Assembly: GCF_003702705.1 (NCBI RefSeq)
Contig: NZ_QZMN01000005.1
Coordinates: 1 to 64,000, forward strand
From: Ornithinimicrobium cerasi
GTDB lineage: Bacteria; Actinomycetota; Actinomycetes; Actinomycetales; Dermatophilaceae
Length of the DNA: 64,000 nucleotides
Direction: 5' to 3'
The notes beneath the pieces are model-generated. The model did no database searches and was not told where the DNA came from. It saw only the letters and a program-made list of their open reading frames with translations. The position numbers and the translations under genes were made by a program. Each line of letters opens with the position of its first letter. Position 1 is the stretch's first letter. Shown one piece after another: positions 1-8,037 of the stretch.

Positions 1-88
1 AAGCCCGACAAGCGCATCAGGAGGACGTCACCACGTCCAGACCCCCAGCGCTAAACGTCTTCCTATGCCGCGGGGAGGGCGACCGTCC

Positions 89-523
89 TTAGGAGTCCCT
101 GCGAGCTCGCCAGGCTAACGCCGCCAGCACAGCAGTAGTAGGTGTCCAAATGGTCCGCTCCGGCCAAGACGGCGAGATGCCGTTCATGATGGCGCCGACC
201 CCCATGAGCGCACTGACGCCAGTGAGCACCTGGCGGCGCACGTTCACCGAAGTGTGACGGTTCGCGACCGCAATAGAGAGCCCCGAATAGAACAGGGCCG
301 CTCCAGCGCTCACGACCCTAAGGCGGTTTGGCAGCACACCGCCGTGAGCGCCGCCGTAACTGGCGCGACCCCAAGGGGCGCCAGCGGCAAGTGCAACTTG
401 GAAAGCGGCGACCCCACCTAGACCTACGGCCGTAGCACTACGCTCCAGGGAGCGCGGCCAACCCTTACCACCCGATGTCAGGGAGCTGTCCTCAATCACC
501 GGGTCATCATGCCGCATCCTCAT
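89..523 (-). CDS. Small integral membrane protein of unknown function
   Basis: Encodes 144 residues with about four hydrophobic segments (roughly residues 28-48, 70-87, 99-117 and 127-141). The motif GAPWGRASYGG lies near residue 48 and SPSWPERTIW before the last helix. I recognise this pattern from a family of small uncharacterised actinobacterial membrane proteins (four helices, GAPWG loop, SP.W.R..W before the last helix), but no function is known to me. The N-terminus is charged and presumably cytoplasmic. It is transcribed away from the broken gene at 559-788. The start is the first ATG; no strong ribosome binding site decides it. Confidence 0.6.
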   Translation of the reverse strand: MRMRHDDPVIEDSSLTSGGKGWPRSLERSATAVGLGGVAAFQVALAAGAPWGRASYGGAHGGVLPNRLRVVSAGAALFYSGLSIAVANRHTSVNVRRQVLTGVSALMGVGAIMNGISPSWPERTIWTPTTAVLAALAWRARRDS

Positions 524-558
524 CTGCCGCTGAGGGACTGCCCAAGACTGGTTGGCGT

Positions 559-788
559 ATGTCCATGGCGTTCGTTCGTCTGGCCTTCTTCGCTGGCGGC
601 ACGGCGCGGCAGAGGGCAGGCTGGCAGGTCATGCAACTTTGGGATACCCGCGAGGACCTCGAGCGCTTCAACGACGACGTGCACCTCCCCGCTGTCGCCC
701 GGCTGGGCGGCACGGACTTTCCGCAGGCCCCATCGTGCGCGGTGTCGACACCGTCGACGTCTGGATCAGCGATGAGAAGCTGCGCTGA
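559..788 (+). pseudogene. Decayed small conserved gene (internal deletion plus frameshift)
   Basis: Two overlapping frames together resemble one short conserved actinobacterial protein. The frame starting at ATG 559 reads MSMAFVRLAFFAGGTA and then GWQVMQLWDTREDLERFNDD up to about base 725. The adjacent frame then supplies the ending GVDTVDVWISDEKLR and a TGA at 786-788. Proteins of this type normally have about 25-30 residues between the N-terminal F.GGT motif and GWQVMQ. Here they abut, suggesting an internal deletion as well as the frameshift. The family comparison is from memory, so the deletion is an inference. The remnant is unlikely to make a functional product. Confidence 0.5.
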
Positions 789-876
789 ACAGCTCCGCGC
801 CGCCCTGCAGTGTCGCGTGCGGCGTGTTTCGGCACACATTTCGGTCCAGCTGTCCGCTCGGCCGTAGGTTCGCGCT

Positions 877-1059
877 GTGGACTCCAATATCTTCGCCGGT
901 CTTCTCGCGCTCGTGTTTGTCCTGCTGCTTCTCGCCGGGAGGGCGCAGATCGTTAAAGGTGCCAACGCCCAGGTTGCGAACGGAAGCGTCGTGCTGGTGC
1001 TGGCCACCCTCGCCGGCGCCGCGGTACTGAACTTCATCGGCGCTCTGGACGTCTGGTAA
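877..1059 (+). CDS. Putative two-helix membrane microprotein
   Basis: A 60-residue frame starting at GTG 877. It has one hydrophobic stretch at residues 5-21 (IFAGLLALVFVLLLLAG) and another at about 37-54, separated by a short polar loop containing RAQIVKGANAQ. No clear Shine-Dalgarno sequence precedes it, and no family is recognised. The strongly amphipathic layout and lack of internal stops make a small membrane protein plausible. Its size and setting beside a pseudogene leave real doubt. Confidence 0.35.
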   Translation: MDSNIFAGLLALVFVLLLLAGRAQIVKGANAQVANGSVVLVLATLAGAAVLNFIGALDVW

Positions 1060-1263
1060 CGACTCACCGCCCGCGCCTTCGTTGCCCGATCGCCGAAGCC
1101 GTGCTGGCGCGGTCCTTCGCTCGGGAAGCAAGCTGGAGGTGTGCAGTGCGCGCACAATCTCCGCGCGATCGGAAGGGACCGCACTTGCCGCGAGGGATGA
1201 TCGACCCAGCGCGTCTTTTCGCCGCGTATGCATCTGGCGGCGAACAGCGGTCGGTGCCCTACG

Positions 1264-2166
1264 TCAGACCTCTGCCTGAGGAGCGGGCAAGACGTCGCGC
1301 CAAGAGTGCTGCGGGGCGTATCCGAGGAGCTCGCGGGCCTTGTCAATGGAGTAGAAAGTCTCGTCACGCCCCATCTGACGATTCAGCTTGACCCCGCCGT
1401 AGAAGCGGTCCCGGACCTCCTGGGCCGTCAGGGCGACGGACATGTCCGCGTTGGCGACGTTGAAGACCTCGTAGCCGAGCCCATCGACCTCCAGGCAGCG
1501 CTGCACCAGCTGGCTGAGGTCTCGAGTGTCGATGTAGGCGAATATGTTGCGACGCCTCGGCGACGGATCGGCCAGGAAGCCCGGGAACCTCTCGGCGTAC
1601 TCGTCCGGCTCGATGACGTTGTTGATCCGCAGGCCGTAGACGTCGGCACCGGTGCGAGCCTGGAAGGAGCGCGCCGTTACCTCGTTGGCCACCTTGGACA
1701 TGGCGTAGGAGTCCTCCGGCACGGTCGGGTGGTCTTCGTCCACCGGCACGTACTGCGGTCGCCGCTCGCCCTGAGCGAAGCAGATCCCGTAGGTGGTCTC
1801 CGAGGATGCGAACACGATCTTGCGGACACCCAACCGTGTCGCGGCCTCGAGCACGTTGTACGTACTCAGCACGTTCGTCGCGTAGGTGCTTGCGTCGGAC
1901 GCGATCAGGATCGCCGGCACCGCGGCGAAGTGCACAACGGCGTCATAGGCAGGCTTCTTCGCCAGCTCCAGCTCCTCCATCCTTGCCAGCCCTGACAACG
2001 CCGAGTACGTCTCGCCGGTGTCGGTGAGGTCGACCCTCAGGTCGGCTACGGCCGGATGCCTCAAGGGCACGAGGTCGGCGTTGGTGACCTGATGACCGCG
2101 CTCGGCCAAGTAGGTCGCGACGTGCCTGCCAGCCTTGCCGCTACCCCCAGTGAAGAAGATGCGCAT
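1264..2166 (-). CDS. NAD(P)-dependent epimerase/dehydratase (extended SDR family)
   Basis: A 300-residue sugar-nucleotide epimerase/dehydratase-type enzyme, cytosolic. The Rossmann dinucleotide motif TGGSGKAGR is at residues 6-14, right after the chosen ATG. The family's catalytic YxxxK is present as YAMSK in the middle of the chain, preceded by FASSETTYG. The motif RINNVIEPDEY and the C-terminal repeat of Rossmann-partner segments fit extended SDR proteins. The start at 2166 is preferred over a longer frame to 2223 because the beta-strand MRIFFTGG begins directly there. The substrate cannot be read from sequence, and the gene has no sugar-pathway neighbours. It sits in an accessory region. 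Confidence 0.8.
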   Translation of the reverse strand: MRIFFTGGSGKAGRHVATYLAERGHQVTNADLVPLRHPAVADLRVDLTDTGETYSALSGLARMEELELAKKPAYDAVVHFAAVPAILIASDASTYATNVLSTYNVLEAATRLGVRKIVFASSETTYGICFAQGERRPQYVPVDEDHPTVPEDSYAMSKVANEVTARSFQARTGADVYGLRINNVIEPDEYAERFPGFLADPSPRRRNIFAYIDTRDLSQLVQRCLEVDGLGYEVFNVANADMSVALTAQEVRDRFYGGVKLNRQMGRDETFYSIDKARELLGYAPQHSWRDVLPAPQAEV

Positions 2167-2277
2167 AGCTTGATTGAACCACCCGCCCGACTCTCCCCAC
2201 CGGAAGGACTGTCTCCTTGCCATCCTGGGGGGAGCGTCGCAGTAGCTTCTCTCCCAGGGAGCTGCGAAGCTCGCTCC

Positions 2278-2523
2278 ATGTCTGACAAATCAGTCTTAGA
2301 GCCGTGGATCGTCGAGGCCCTACGGGAACATGGCGGCTCGGCAGACCTACTTGATGTCTGCAAGACGGTGTGGCAGAGACACGAGGACGACCTGCGCGCG
2401 GCAGGCGACCTCTTCTACACGTGGCAGTACGACATCCGATGGGCCGGCACCAAGCTCCGGCAGCGAGGAATCCTCGCTCCGGCCTCCAGAGAGAAGGCGC
2501 GGGAGCCCTGGCGGCTGTTGTAG
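2278..2523 (+). CDS. Small winged-helix-like protein (Mrr N-terminal type)
   Basis: An 81-residue protein starting at ATG 2278. The pattern IVEALREHGGSADLLDVCKT, then YTWQYDIRWAGTKLRQRGIL, resembles the winged helix found at the N-terminus of Mrr-type restriction endonucleases and in free-standing small proteins of restriction and defence neighbourhoods. There is no nuclease domain here, so this is either a stand-alone DNA-binding protein or a cut-down remnant. The fold assignment is by pattern only. The gene is an isolated unit between the epimerase and a pair of 38-bp repeats. Confidence 0.55.
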   Translation: MSDKSVLEPWIVEALREHGGSADLLDVCKTVWQRHEDDLRAAGDLFYTWQYDIRWAGTKLRQRGILAPASREKAREPWRLL

Positions 2524-2610
2524 GTCATGATGTCCCCGCTGTCCGGGAACGCACCCAGGGCACCCCCTAGCGGACCCGGCGTGCTGGGCTGCCGGGTCGT
2601 CATCTTCCCA

Positions 2611-2686
2611 CTGGACGGCGGACGGGATGAGGCATCCGCCTCGCGGCCCTGGACGGCGGACGGGAAGAGGCATTCGCCTCGCGGCC
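2611..2686. repeat. Tandem direct repeat, two 38-bp units
   Basis: Unit 1 is 2611-2648 and unit 2 is 2649-2686. The units are head to tail and differ at two positions (t/a and c/t). Each begins CTGGACGGCGGACGGGA and ends CGCCTCGCGGCC. They lie in the 277-bp non-coding stretch 2524-2800, in which I see no gene. Confidence 0.85.
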
Positions 2687-2800
2687 CGAGAGTACGTTCG
2701 GCAACTCCGGCGGCAGTTCCGGGTGCGGCAAGAGCGGATGTGCGGAGTTCGTGCGATAGGAGCTGACCAGTATGTCGGACCTAAGTAGGACCATGGCGTC

Positions 2801-3127
2801 ATGTGGCACCTCGTCCCGTTGTTCGCGTCGCTGTCCGCCTTCGGCGGCACCCTCATGCAGGCCTACGTCAACCTGAGTCGGCTGAAGGAACTCGACCCGG
2901 AGGGGACGAAGAGCTTCAATACTGTGGACGGCTTCCGCACGGAGTACCGGCCGAGCAGGAACCCCATCCGGTGGGCGAAGTCGCAAAGCGTACTTCGACA
3001 GCTCCTTGCAGAGTCGCCCGCGGAGGCTGAGCTGTACAACCGCGTGAGGCTTCAGCTCTGGTCGTGGGTACTCCTTGTTCTCGCCTCTGCGGCGGCCGTG
3101 GGGACGACTGCTTTCGGACTCCTCTGA
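2801..3127 (+). CDS. Two-helix membrane protein of unknown function
   Basis: Encodes 108 residues. A hydrophobic N-terminal segment (about 3-24, containing LVPLFASLSAFGG) and a C-terminal one (about 88-107, VLLVLASAAAVGTTAFGLL) flank a soluble central stretch with charged residues. The layout suggests a hairpin membrane protein with a cytoplasmic middle. No family is recognised. The ATG at 2801 is the first in frame. The neighbours are a winged-helix protein upstream and a toxin-antitoxin-like pair downstream, so it may belong to the accessory gene set. Confidence 0.5.
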   Translation: MWHLVPLFASLSAFGGTLMQAYVNLSRLKELDPEGTKSFNTVDGFRTEYRPSRNPIRWAKSQSVLRQLLAESPAEAELYNRVRLQLWSWVLLVLASAAAVGTTAFGLL

Positions 3128-3311
3128 ACCTCCCCCCGCGCCGAGTCGGTCACGTGCTGTCCACTGTGAACGAACCAGGCGTGGCAGAAGCGGATGGGAA
3201 CCGCGGATCTGCTCTCGCGCGCGACTGAAGCCGTCATGCGCGAATCGTGTGCCATACTGAAGTCACAGTCCTGGCCGATTCCCCGGTTCCGGACGCGGAT
3301 TCAGGAGGTAC

Positions 3312-4010
3312 ATGGTGGTTCCAGGATCACCCGCCGAGGCCCTCGGCGCCAACGCACCCGGCGTCCGTGACGAGCTCGTCGAGGTTGTGCGGTCGGTGCA
3401 CGGTCGGTTCGCCGAGGCGCACTTGGTGTCGAGGTCTCGCTACGGAATGGGATTCGGGAGTCAGTGGCGCGATCTACTAGACGAAGCCCACGACGCGCTG
3501 ACGAAGCACGGCTTCCAATCGCACACGCTGAGCCCCGGTGGGCACAAGGTCGCGGTGGTCCACGGTTGCTTGATCTACGTTTGGCGCGTCCCGGACAACC
3601 CAGATGCTGTGAGCAAGTTCGCGTCGAGTCCGACCCGCCAGTCGGGTTTCGGCGCACCGCCGCCTCCGACGATGCTGTTCCAGCCCACCTTTCCCTACGA
3701 GGCGGAGTGGAACGAGGGCGATGTGGACACAGCCGAGACCGAGGCCATGCTCGAGGCCGTCTGCAACACAATGCCAGTGGTGCTCGTCATGGTCCGATCG
3801 ACACCTCGACTGTTGCAGTCGATCGAATGGGCAGTCGCCGACCTCGATGCCGTAGGCAAGGTCCGGCTTCACGGGCATGAAATCATCTGGGAGCCGGAGC
3901 TTGTCGCGGCCGCTGCGGTGCCCGGCGTCGAGTCGTTCAGCGAAGGCAGTCCGATCGAACCCGTCGTCGAGCCCCGAAAGCAGGAGGGCACCGATCCGGA
4001 TGCGCGATGA
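3312..4010 (+). CDS. Unknown protein paired with XRE/ImmA-type regulator; possible toxin
   Basis: A 232-residue soluble protein with a strong ribosome binding site (AGGAGG at about 3304-3309) just before ATG 3312. No catalytic motif is recognised. It has a charged N-terminal half with RSVHGRFAEAHLV, a Pro-rich loop GAPPPPTMLF near residue 115, and a disordered C-terminus. Its stop overlaps the next gene by 11 bp, so the two are translationally coupled. An uncharacterised protein followed by an XRE plus ImmA/IrrE metallopeptidase is the layout of peptidase-controlled toxin-antitoxin modules such as RosmerTA. By that analogy this would be the toxin. This is an inference from layout only. Confidence 0.6.
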   Translation: MVVPGSPAEALGANAPGVRDELVEVVRSVHGRFAEAHLVSRSRYGMGFGSQWRDLLDEAHDALTKHGFQSHTLSPGGHKVAVVHGCLIYVWRVPDNPDAVSKFASSPTRQSGFGAPPPPTMLFQPTFPYEAEWNEGDVDTAETEAMLEAVCNTMPVVLVMVRSTPRLLQSIEWAVADLDAVGKVRLHGHEIIWEPELVAAAAVPGVESFSEGSPIEPVVEPRKQEGTDPDAR

Positions 4011-5121
4011 CACCCCGAGCCTGTTCGATCTGTCCGGCTCGGGGCAGACCTACGGCCGCTTCGAGCCCGCGCGTCTGACCCAAGCGCGAGTTCTGCAGTC
4101 CGTGACGAAGACGGATCTGGCCGCGAAGGTGGGCGTGTCCGCCGCAGCCATTGGGCAGTACGAGGCCGGGGTCAACTCCCCCCGCGCCGATGTACTTGAG
4201 CGCTTAGCGAAGGCACTGGACGTGAGTCCAAGATTCTTCGGCGTGGGTCGTCCGCTAGCACGCATGGACACCGTCCACGCTCACTTTCGGAGTCTTCGAT
4301 CGGCCCGCGTGAGCGATCGGCAAAAGGCGCTGGCGTCCGCGACGCTGCTGTGGGAGCTAACATTCGCGCTCGAACGCCACGTCAAGCTTCCCGAGGTAGA
4401 TCTACCCGGGATCAAGCCAGGGGGCTCTCCCTCCGAGGCTGCTGCCCTATTGCGCCTACATTGGGGTCTGCCCGACGGTCCGGTGAAGCACCTGGTCGCC
4501 TTGGCCGAGTCACACGGCATCGTCGTGGCCGTGCGCCCGCTGGCCGAGATCGACGCCGTCGATGCCTTCTCGGTCGTCATCGTCGACCGCCCGATCATCA
4601 TTACGACCCCGCGCAGGACCGAGAACGTGTTCAGGCACCGGTTCTCGATCGCCCACGAGCTCGGGCACCTGCTTCTGCACAACGACTCCGGGGAGCACAG
4701 CGCGGCCATCGAGAAGGAGGCCGACGAGTTCGCCGCCGCGTTTCTTACTCCCGCGGCAGCCATGGACGCGGCGCTGCCGCAGCGGCTCGACCTTGCCGCT
4801 CTCGACCGACTGGGCCGGACCTGGGGCGTCTCACCGCACTCACTCGTCCGCAGAATGGTCGAGCGCGGTCGCACAACAGAGTCGTCGGCACGGCGGGCCT
4901 ACCAGCGCCTATCCACAATCGCCGACCCCTTGGCCGACCCAACAAGCGCGTATCCGGGAGAGGTTCCTACGCTGCTGAAGAAGGCCGCAGAATTGGCCGG
5001 CGATCACGGTGCGCCCATTCCCGTGCTCGCCGAATCTCTGAGGATCAGCCCAGCGCAGGTCCGCTTCCTACTCGGCGTTGCTGACGAGCGCCCCGTGCTC
5101 CGCCTCGTCCGCAGCAAGTGA
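4000..5121 (+). CDS. XRE-family regulator with ImmA/IrrE metallopeptidase domain
   Basis: A 373-residue protein. A helix-turn-helix spans about residues 24-76 (LTQARVLQSVTKTDLAAKVG, then VSAAAIGQYEAG). It is followed by a zinc-peptidase domain with HELGH at 219-223 and a downstream EKEADEFAAAFLTP that supplies the third ligand region. The C-terminal 100 residues are helical. ImmA/IrrE peptidases cleave partner repressors or act as antitoxins. The ATG at 4000 is chosen because it follows an AGGAGGG site at 3982-3988 and begins MRDDTPSLFDL just ahead of the DNA-binding domain, giving an 11-bp overlap with the upstream gene. It probably autoregulates the pair and controls the upstream product. 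Confidence 0.85.
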   Translation: MRDDTPSLFDLSGSGQTYGRFEPARLTQARVLQSVTKTDLAAKVGVSAAAIGQYEAGVNSPRADVLERLAKALDVSPRFFGVGRPLARMDTVHAHFRSLRSARVSDRQKALASATLLWELTFALERHVKLPEVDLPGIKPGGSPSEAAALLRLHWGLPDGPVKHLVALAESHGIVVAVRPLAEIDAVDAFSVVIVDRPIIITTPRRTENVFRHRFSIAHELGHLLLHNDSGEHSAAIEKEADEFAAAFLTPAAAMDAALPQRLDLAALDRLGRTWGVSPHSLVRRMVERGRTTESSARRAYQRLSTIADPLADPTSAYPGEVPTLLKKAAELAGDHGAPIPVLAESLRISPAQVRFLLGVADERPVLRLVRSK

Positions 5122-5166
5122 CGGCTTGCTAGGCTCGTCTTAGGTCATGACCCGCCCGGGCGGTGC

Positions 5167-5172
5167 CCTAGG
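5167..5172. repeat. IS481 target-site duplication, left copy
   Basis: CCTAGG, identical to 6280-6285 and directly abutting the inverted repeat. The CTA at 5168-5170 is the transposase stop codon TAG when read on the minus strand. Confidence 0.85.
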
Positions 5173-6157
5173 TGTACTGACCGGGGACGTTGGTCAATCG
5201 GCTGAAGGGTGGCTGGTTCCCGCAGGCTGAGTGGGGCCGGTGGTGATTGTAGGCGTGGAGCCAGGCGGGTAGGGCTGCGCGGCGATCGGTCTCGCTGGTG
5301 TAGTGCCGGGCGTAGGCCCATCCGTCGGCCAGGGTGCGGTGGAAGCGTTCGATCTTGCCGTTGGTCTGCGGGCGGTACGGGCGGGTGTGCTTGGGCGTGA
5401 TGCCGAGCTCGGCGCAGGTCTCACGCCACAGGTGCGAGCGGTAGGCGGACCCGTTATCGGACAGGACCCGCTCGACGGGGACGCCGCGCGTGCCCAACCA
5501 GGCGACCGCCCGGCGTAGGACGGCGGCCGCGGTGGCGGCGGTCTCGTCGTCGTGGACCTCGGCGTACCCGACGCGGGAGTGGTCGTCGGTGACGGTGTGG
5601 ACGAATGCGTGGCCCATCTTGGGGTTGTGGTGGGCGTTCCTGGCCTTGCCCGGGGTGCCGGCGCGGTTCTTGTCGCCCTGGGCCCGTCCGACGTAGCGCC
5701 AGCCACCGCCGTCGGGGATGTTGCCCAGCTTCTTGACGTCGACGTGGATCATCGACCCCGGGTGGGGGTGCTCGTAGCGACGCACCGGCTCCCCGGTGGC
5801 CCGGTCCACGTGGGCCAGCCGGTTCAACCGGCACCGCACCAGGATCTGGTGGGCGGTCGAGGGCGCGACCCCACAGCGCGCGGCGAGCTGGACCGGTCCC
5901 TCCCGCAGCCGCAGTCGCAGGCTCACCAGCCGCTTGGTCACCTGCGGCCGGGTCTTGGTCGGCATCGTGCGCGGCCGCGAGGAGAGGTCCTGCATCTCGC
6001 GGTCGCCGTCCCGGTACCGGTCCACCCACCGCTTCACGGTGGGCCAGGAGCACTGGAAACGAGCCGCGACCTCGCTGATCGGGTAGCCGTCCTCGACGAC
6101 AAGCCGGGCGACCTTGAGACGGTGCCGCGGAGTCAGCGCTGCATTAGCGTGGGACAT
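5168..6157 (-). CDS. IS481-family transposase
   Basis: A 329-residue DDE transposase. The N-terminal helix-turn-helix contains YPISEVAARFQCSWPTVKRW (about residues 25-44). The integrase core shows its acidic residues in HVDVKKL, SDNGSAYR and NGKIERFHRT. The C-terminus WLHAYNHHRPHSA is typical of IS481. The ATG at 6157 (MSHANAALTPRHRLKVARL) is chosen over an upstream one at 6202 because the family starts shortly before this segment. The last threonine codon and the TAG stop use bases of the flanking CCTAGG duplication, so the reading frame is completed by the target DNA. No frameshift is seen. Confidence 0.92.
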   Translation of the reverse strand: MSHANAALTPRHRLKVARLVVEDGYPISEVAARFQCSWPTVKRWVDRYRDGDREMQDLSSRPRTMPTKTRPQVTKRLVSLRLRLREGPVQLAARCGVAPSTAHQILVRCRLNRLAHVDRATGEPVRRYEHPHPGSMIHVDVKKLGNIPDGGGWRYVGRAQGDKNRAGTPGKARNAHHNPKMGHAFVHTVTDDHSRVGYAEVHDDETAATAAAVLRRAVAWLGTRGVPVERVLSDNGSAYRSHLWRETCAELGITPKHTRPYRPQTNGKIERFHRTLADGWAYARHYTSETDRRAALPAWLHAYNHHRPHSACGNQPPFSRLTNVPGQYT

Positions 6158-6279
6158 CGGGAGGACCTTTCTGGTGAGTGAACCTTCAGCAGTTCCACTC
6201 AACCGCGGGAAGGTCCTCCCTTCACGTCAGCTCAGACCGTGTCGTCACACCGACTCGACCAACCTGTCCGGTCAGTACA
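5173..6279. mobile_element. Complete IS481-family insertion sequence
   Basis: The element is 1107 bp. Its ends are inverted repeats beginning TGTACTGACCGG: the left end from 5173 and the right end reading inward from 6279, matching over about 23 bp with three mismatches. Both ends are flanked by the 6-bp sequence CCTAGG, at 5167-5172 and 6280-6285. CTAG-centred targets with short duplications are typical of IS481. A single transposase gene occupies most of the element on the minus strand. Intact ends, intact gene and identical duplications suggest recent insertion. Confidence 0.92.
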
Positions 6280-6285
6280 CCTAGG
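6280..6285. repeat. IS481 target-site duplication, right copy
   Basis: CCTAGG directly after the right inverted repeat, identical to the left copy at 5167-5172. Confidence 0.85.
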
Positions 6286-6396
6286 TGAGGCGCTCCGGCG
6301 GCCGGACCGATCTTTGCAAGGGCAATCCAGCAGGGCGCCAGTCAGACGACGAGTCACGACCACCGGAGCACTTGCCATCATGTATGTCGGACGAGA

Positions 6397-6427
6397 GCAC
6401 GTAGCCGTCCTCCACGCGGCTACGTGC
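6397..6427. terminator. Stem-loop, terminator-like
   Basis: GCACGTAGCCG (6397-6407) and CGGCTACGTGC (6417-6427) form a perfect 11-bp stem with a 9-base loop. There is only a weak T-rich tail. It sits in the gene-free stretch 6286-6651 between the IS481 element and the IS110 remnant. I see no other feature there apart from one GGTATGCC octamer at 6579. Confidence 0.4.
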
Positions 6428-6651
6428 TTCATTCACGGCAGGATCGGGCCCGGTCAGGCTCGGTCTCAGGTGACCGGGGCGGTCGTGTTCTTTCTGGCTG
6501 CCCACGCCCCTGGCGTAAGGCTCACAATTGGCTTGCCTCGTCCCGGTCACCCCCAGGCCTGCGAGAGCCTCAAGAGGGGTATGCCCAGCCGTACGTAGAG
6601 ATGACCTCCCAGCTCGACACACCGTTGTTGGCGCGAGCAAGGGAGCACAGC

Positions 6652-6840
6652 ATGGACGAGCGGTCACCGCGGCTCGCGATCGGGATGAACCCGCACAAGC
6701 GCAGCGTCACGATCGAGGGATGACCGCCGGTGAGGTGATCGTGGGCAGCAGGCCCTCGACGACTGCGAGGGGCACAACCGCATGCTGGCCTACGCCAGGT
6801 CGTGGCCGCAGCGGGTCTAGGCGGTCGAGGGCTACGCCGG
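6652..6840 (+). pseudogene. IS110-family transposase remnant (N-terminal part only)
   Basis: From ATG 6652 the frame reads MDERSPRLAIGMNPHKRSVT, the N-terminal catalytic-region signature of IS110 transposases (usually IGVDPHK.SVTIEV). The frame is then lost around 6720. Adjacent frames continue the family pattern: MTAGEVIVG, then RMLAYARSWPQRV, a stop at about 6818, and AVEGYA. The rest of the roughly 400-residue protein, including the C-terminal serine-containing domain, is absent. It is a dead fragment of an old insertion. Confidence 0.7.
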
Positions 6841-6992
6841 ACGCGACGAAGCGGCCAGTGGTCGTGACGGGTTTGGGCCCACGGTGTCCATCACTGCCGG
6901 TAGACCATGTCCTGCTCCTGGGAAGCTTATCGCCTGCGGTTAGTGTGGCTCACGTACGCTCGCCAATCACGCACTTCTGACGGAGGGTCGCA

Positions 6993-8015
6993 ATGTCGCG
7001 ATATGGACTGAGAGTTTTCGAGTTGAGCATGGTAAAGAATGCCCGCGGTAGGGACATGCTCAATTTCGCAAACCCCTTGGGGTCGGATCCAGAGAAATCG
7101 GCGGGGTCATACATCCTCGACGCAGCCACGCAACTAGTTGGAGAGCGTCTCGCCGGACTGCCCAACACCGGCTCTCCGGCAGTTTGGGAACGGCCTGACC
7201 TGCAAAACCTTGATAGCACCACTCTTTACAGCCAGATGCGAATCAATAAGGTTGAATCGAACACTGACGATAGGAAGGTGTCCATAGTTCTCGATTACGG
7301 CTTCATTGGGGAATTTCCGAGAGCGGTCGGCGATTCGGAAATTGACCTAAAGGGCAGTGCTCCGTCGGGTCGTTTTCGTGCCCTACTCCTCATGCCGGCG
7401 GACGGAACGAAGGCTCGCGCGGTGGTCGAAACCCATGGAACGCGCTGCCCAGTAAACATTCTAATGAAATGGTTGTCGTGGACTATGTATGAGGAGGCGA
7501 CCGCCCCCTCCAAGCCGAACGACTGGATCAACTTGAAGGCCTACCAGCTCGGAGACGCCCAGCGTTTGAGTGAGCTGATCTCAAAGGCCGACAAGGTGGA
7601 GATAGAATTGACTGAGCACCACCCCACCAAGCCGGGTGCCCGGGTTCCCGTGTTGCGAAAGATGACCCAGAACGTGACTACGAACGCTGTTAAGACCCGC
7701 CTGGGAAAGATGGCCTCGAAGTTCCTGGAAGACAATTATGACAGACAGGGGTACGTCGCGAAGCTGACCAAAATCGCCGGGCTGGACGTGGACCAACTTG
7801 CCGATGCTGGCGCACACTTCGACGCCGGCGGTATCCGGGTGACAGAGAAAAACGGCGATTCTCGACTTCTAACGCCGGATAATGCGCGCGACGTGTTTAC
7901 TTACGACAGAACGGATTTGCAGCGCAGCGATGAGGACTGGCTGAAGACAGCGCTGAACCGGCTCAAGGGCCATCTGTCGGAGGGGACTGATATCTTCGAC
8001 GGTCTCACGGACTAG
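6993..8015 (+). CDS. Unknown 340-residue soluble protein, first gene of a low-GC operon
   Basis: The ATG at 6993 follows a GGAGGG ribosome binding site. No signal peptide or membrane segment is seen and no domain is recognised. Visible features are an N-terminal segment YGLRVFELSMVKNARGRDML, a central hydrophobic strand FRALLLMPADGT followed by AVVETHGTRCPV, and a charged helical C-terminal third. Base composition is unlike the chromosome: line 7021-7080 is 31 of 60 G+C, against 48 of 60 in line 23041-23100 upstream of gyrA. The next gene, a membrane protein, begins 22 bp downstream. A soluble protein plus small membrane protein, horizontally acquired beside insertion sequences, is a layout often seen in anti-phage modules. 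That role is an inference. Confidence 0.7.
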   Translation: MSRYGLRVFELSMVKNARGRDMLNFANPLGSDPEKSAGSYILDAATQLVGERLAGLPNTGSPAVWERPDLQNLDSTTLYSQMRINKVESNTDDRKVSIVLDYGFIGEFPRAVGDSEIDLKGSAPSGRFRALLLMPADGTKARAVVETHGTRCPVNILMKWLSWTMYEEATAPSKPNDWINLKAYQLGDAQRLSELISKADKVEIELTEHHPTKPGARVPVLRKMTQNVTTNAVKTRLGKMASKFLEDNYDRQGYVAKLTKIAGLDVDQLADAGAHFDAGGIRVTEKNGDSRLLTPDNARDVFTYDRTDLQRSDEDWLKTALNRLKGHLSEGTDIFDGLTD

Positions 8016-8037
8016 AGTTAGGTAGGAGGCTCGCGCG

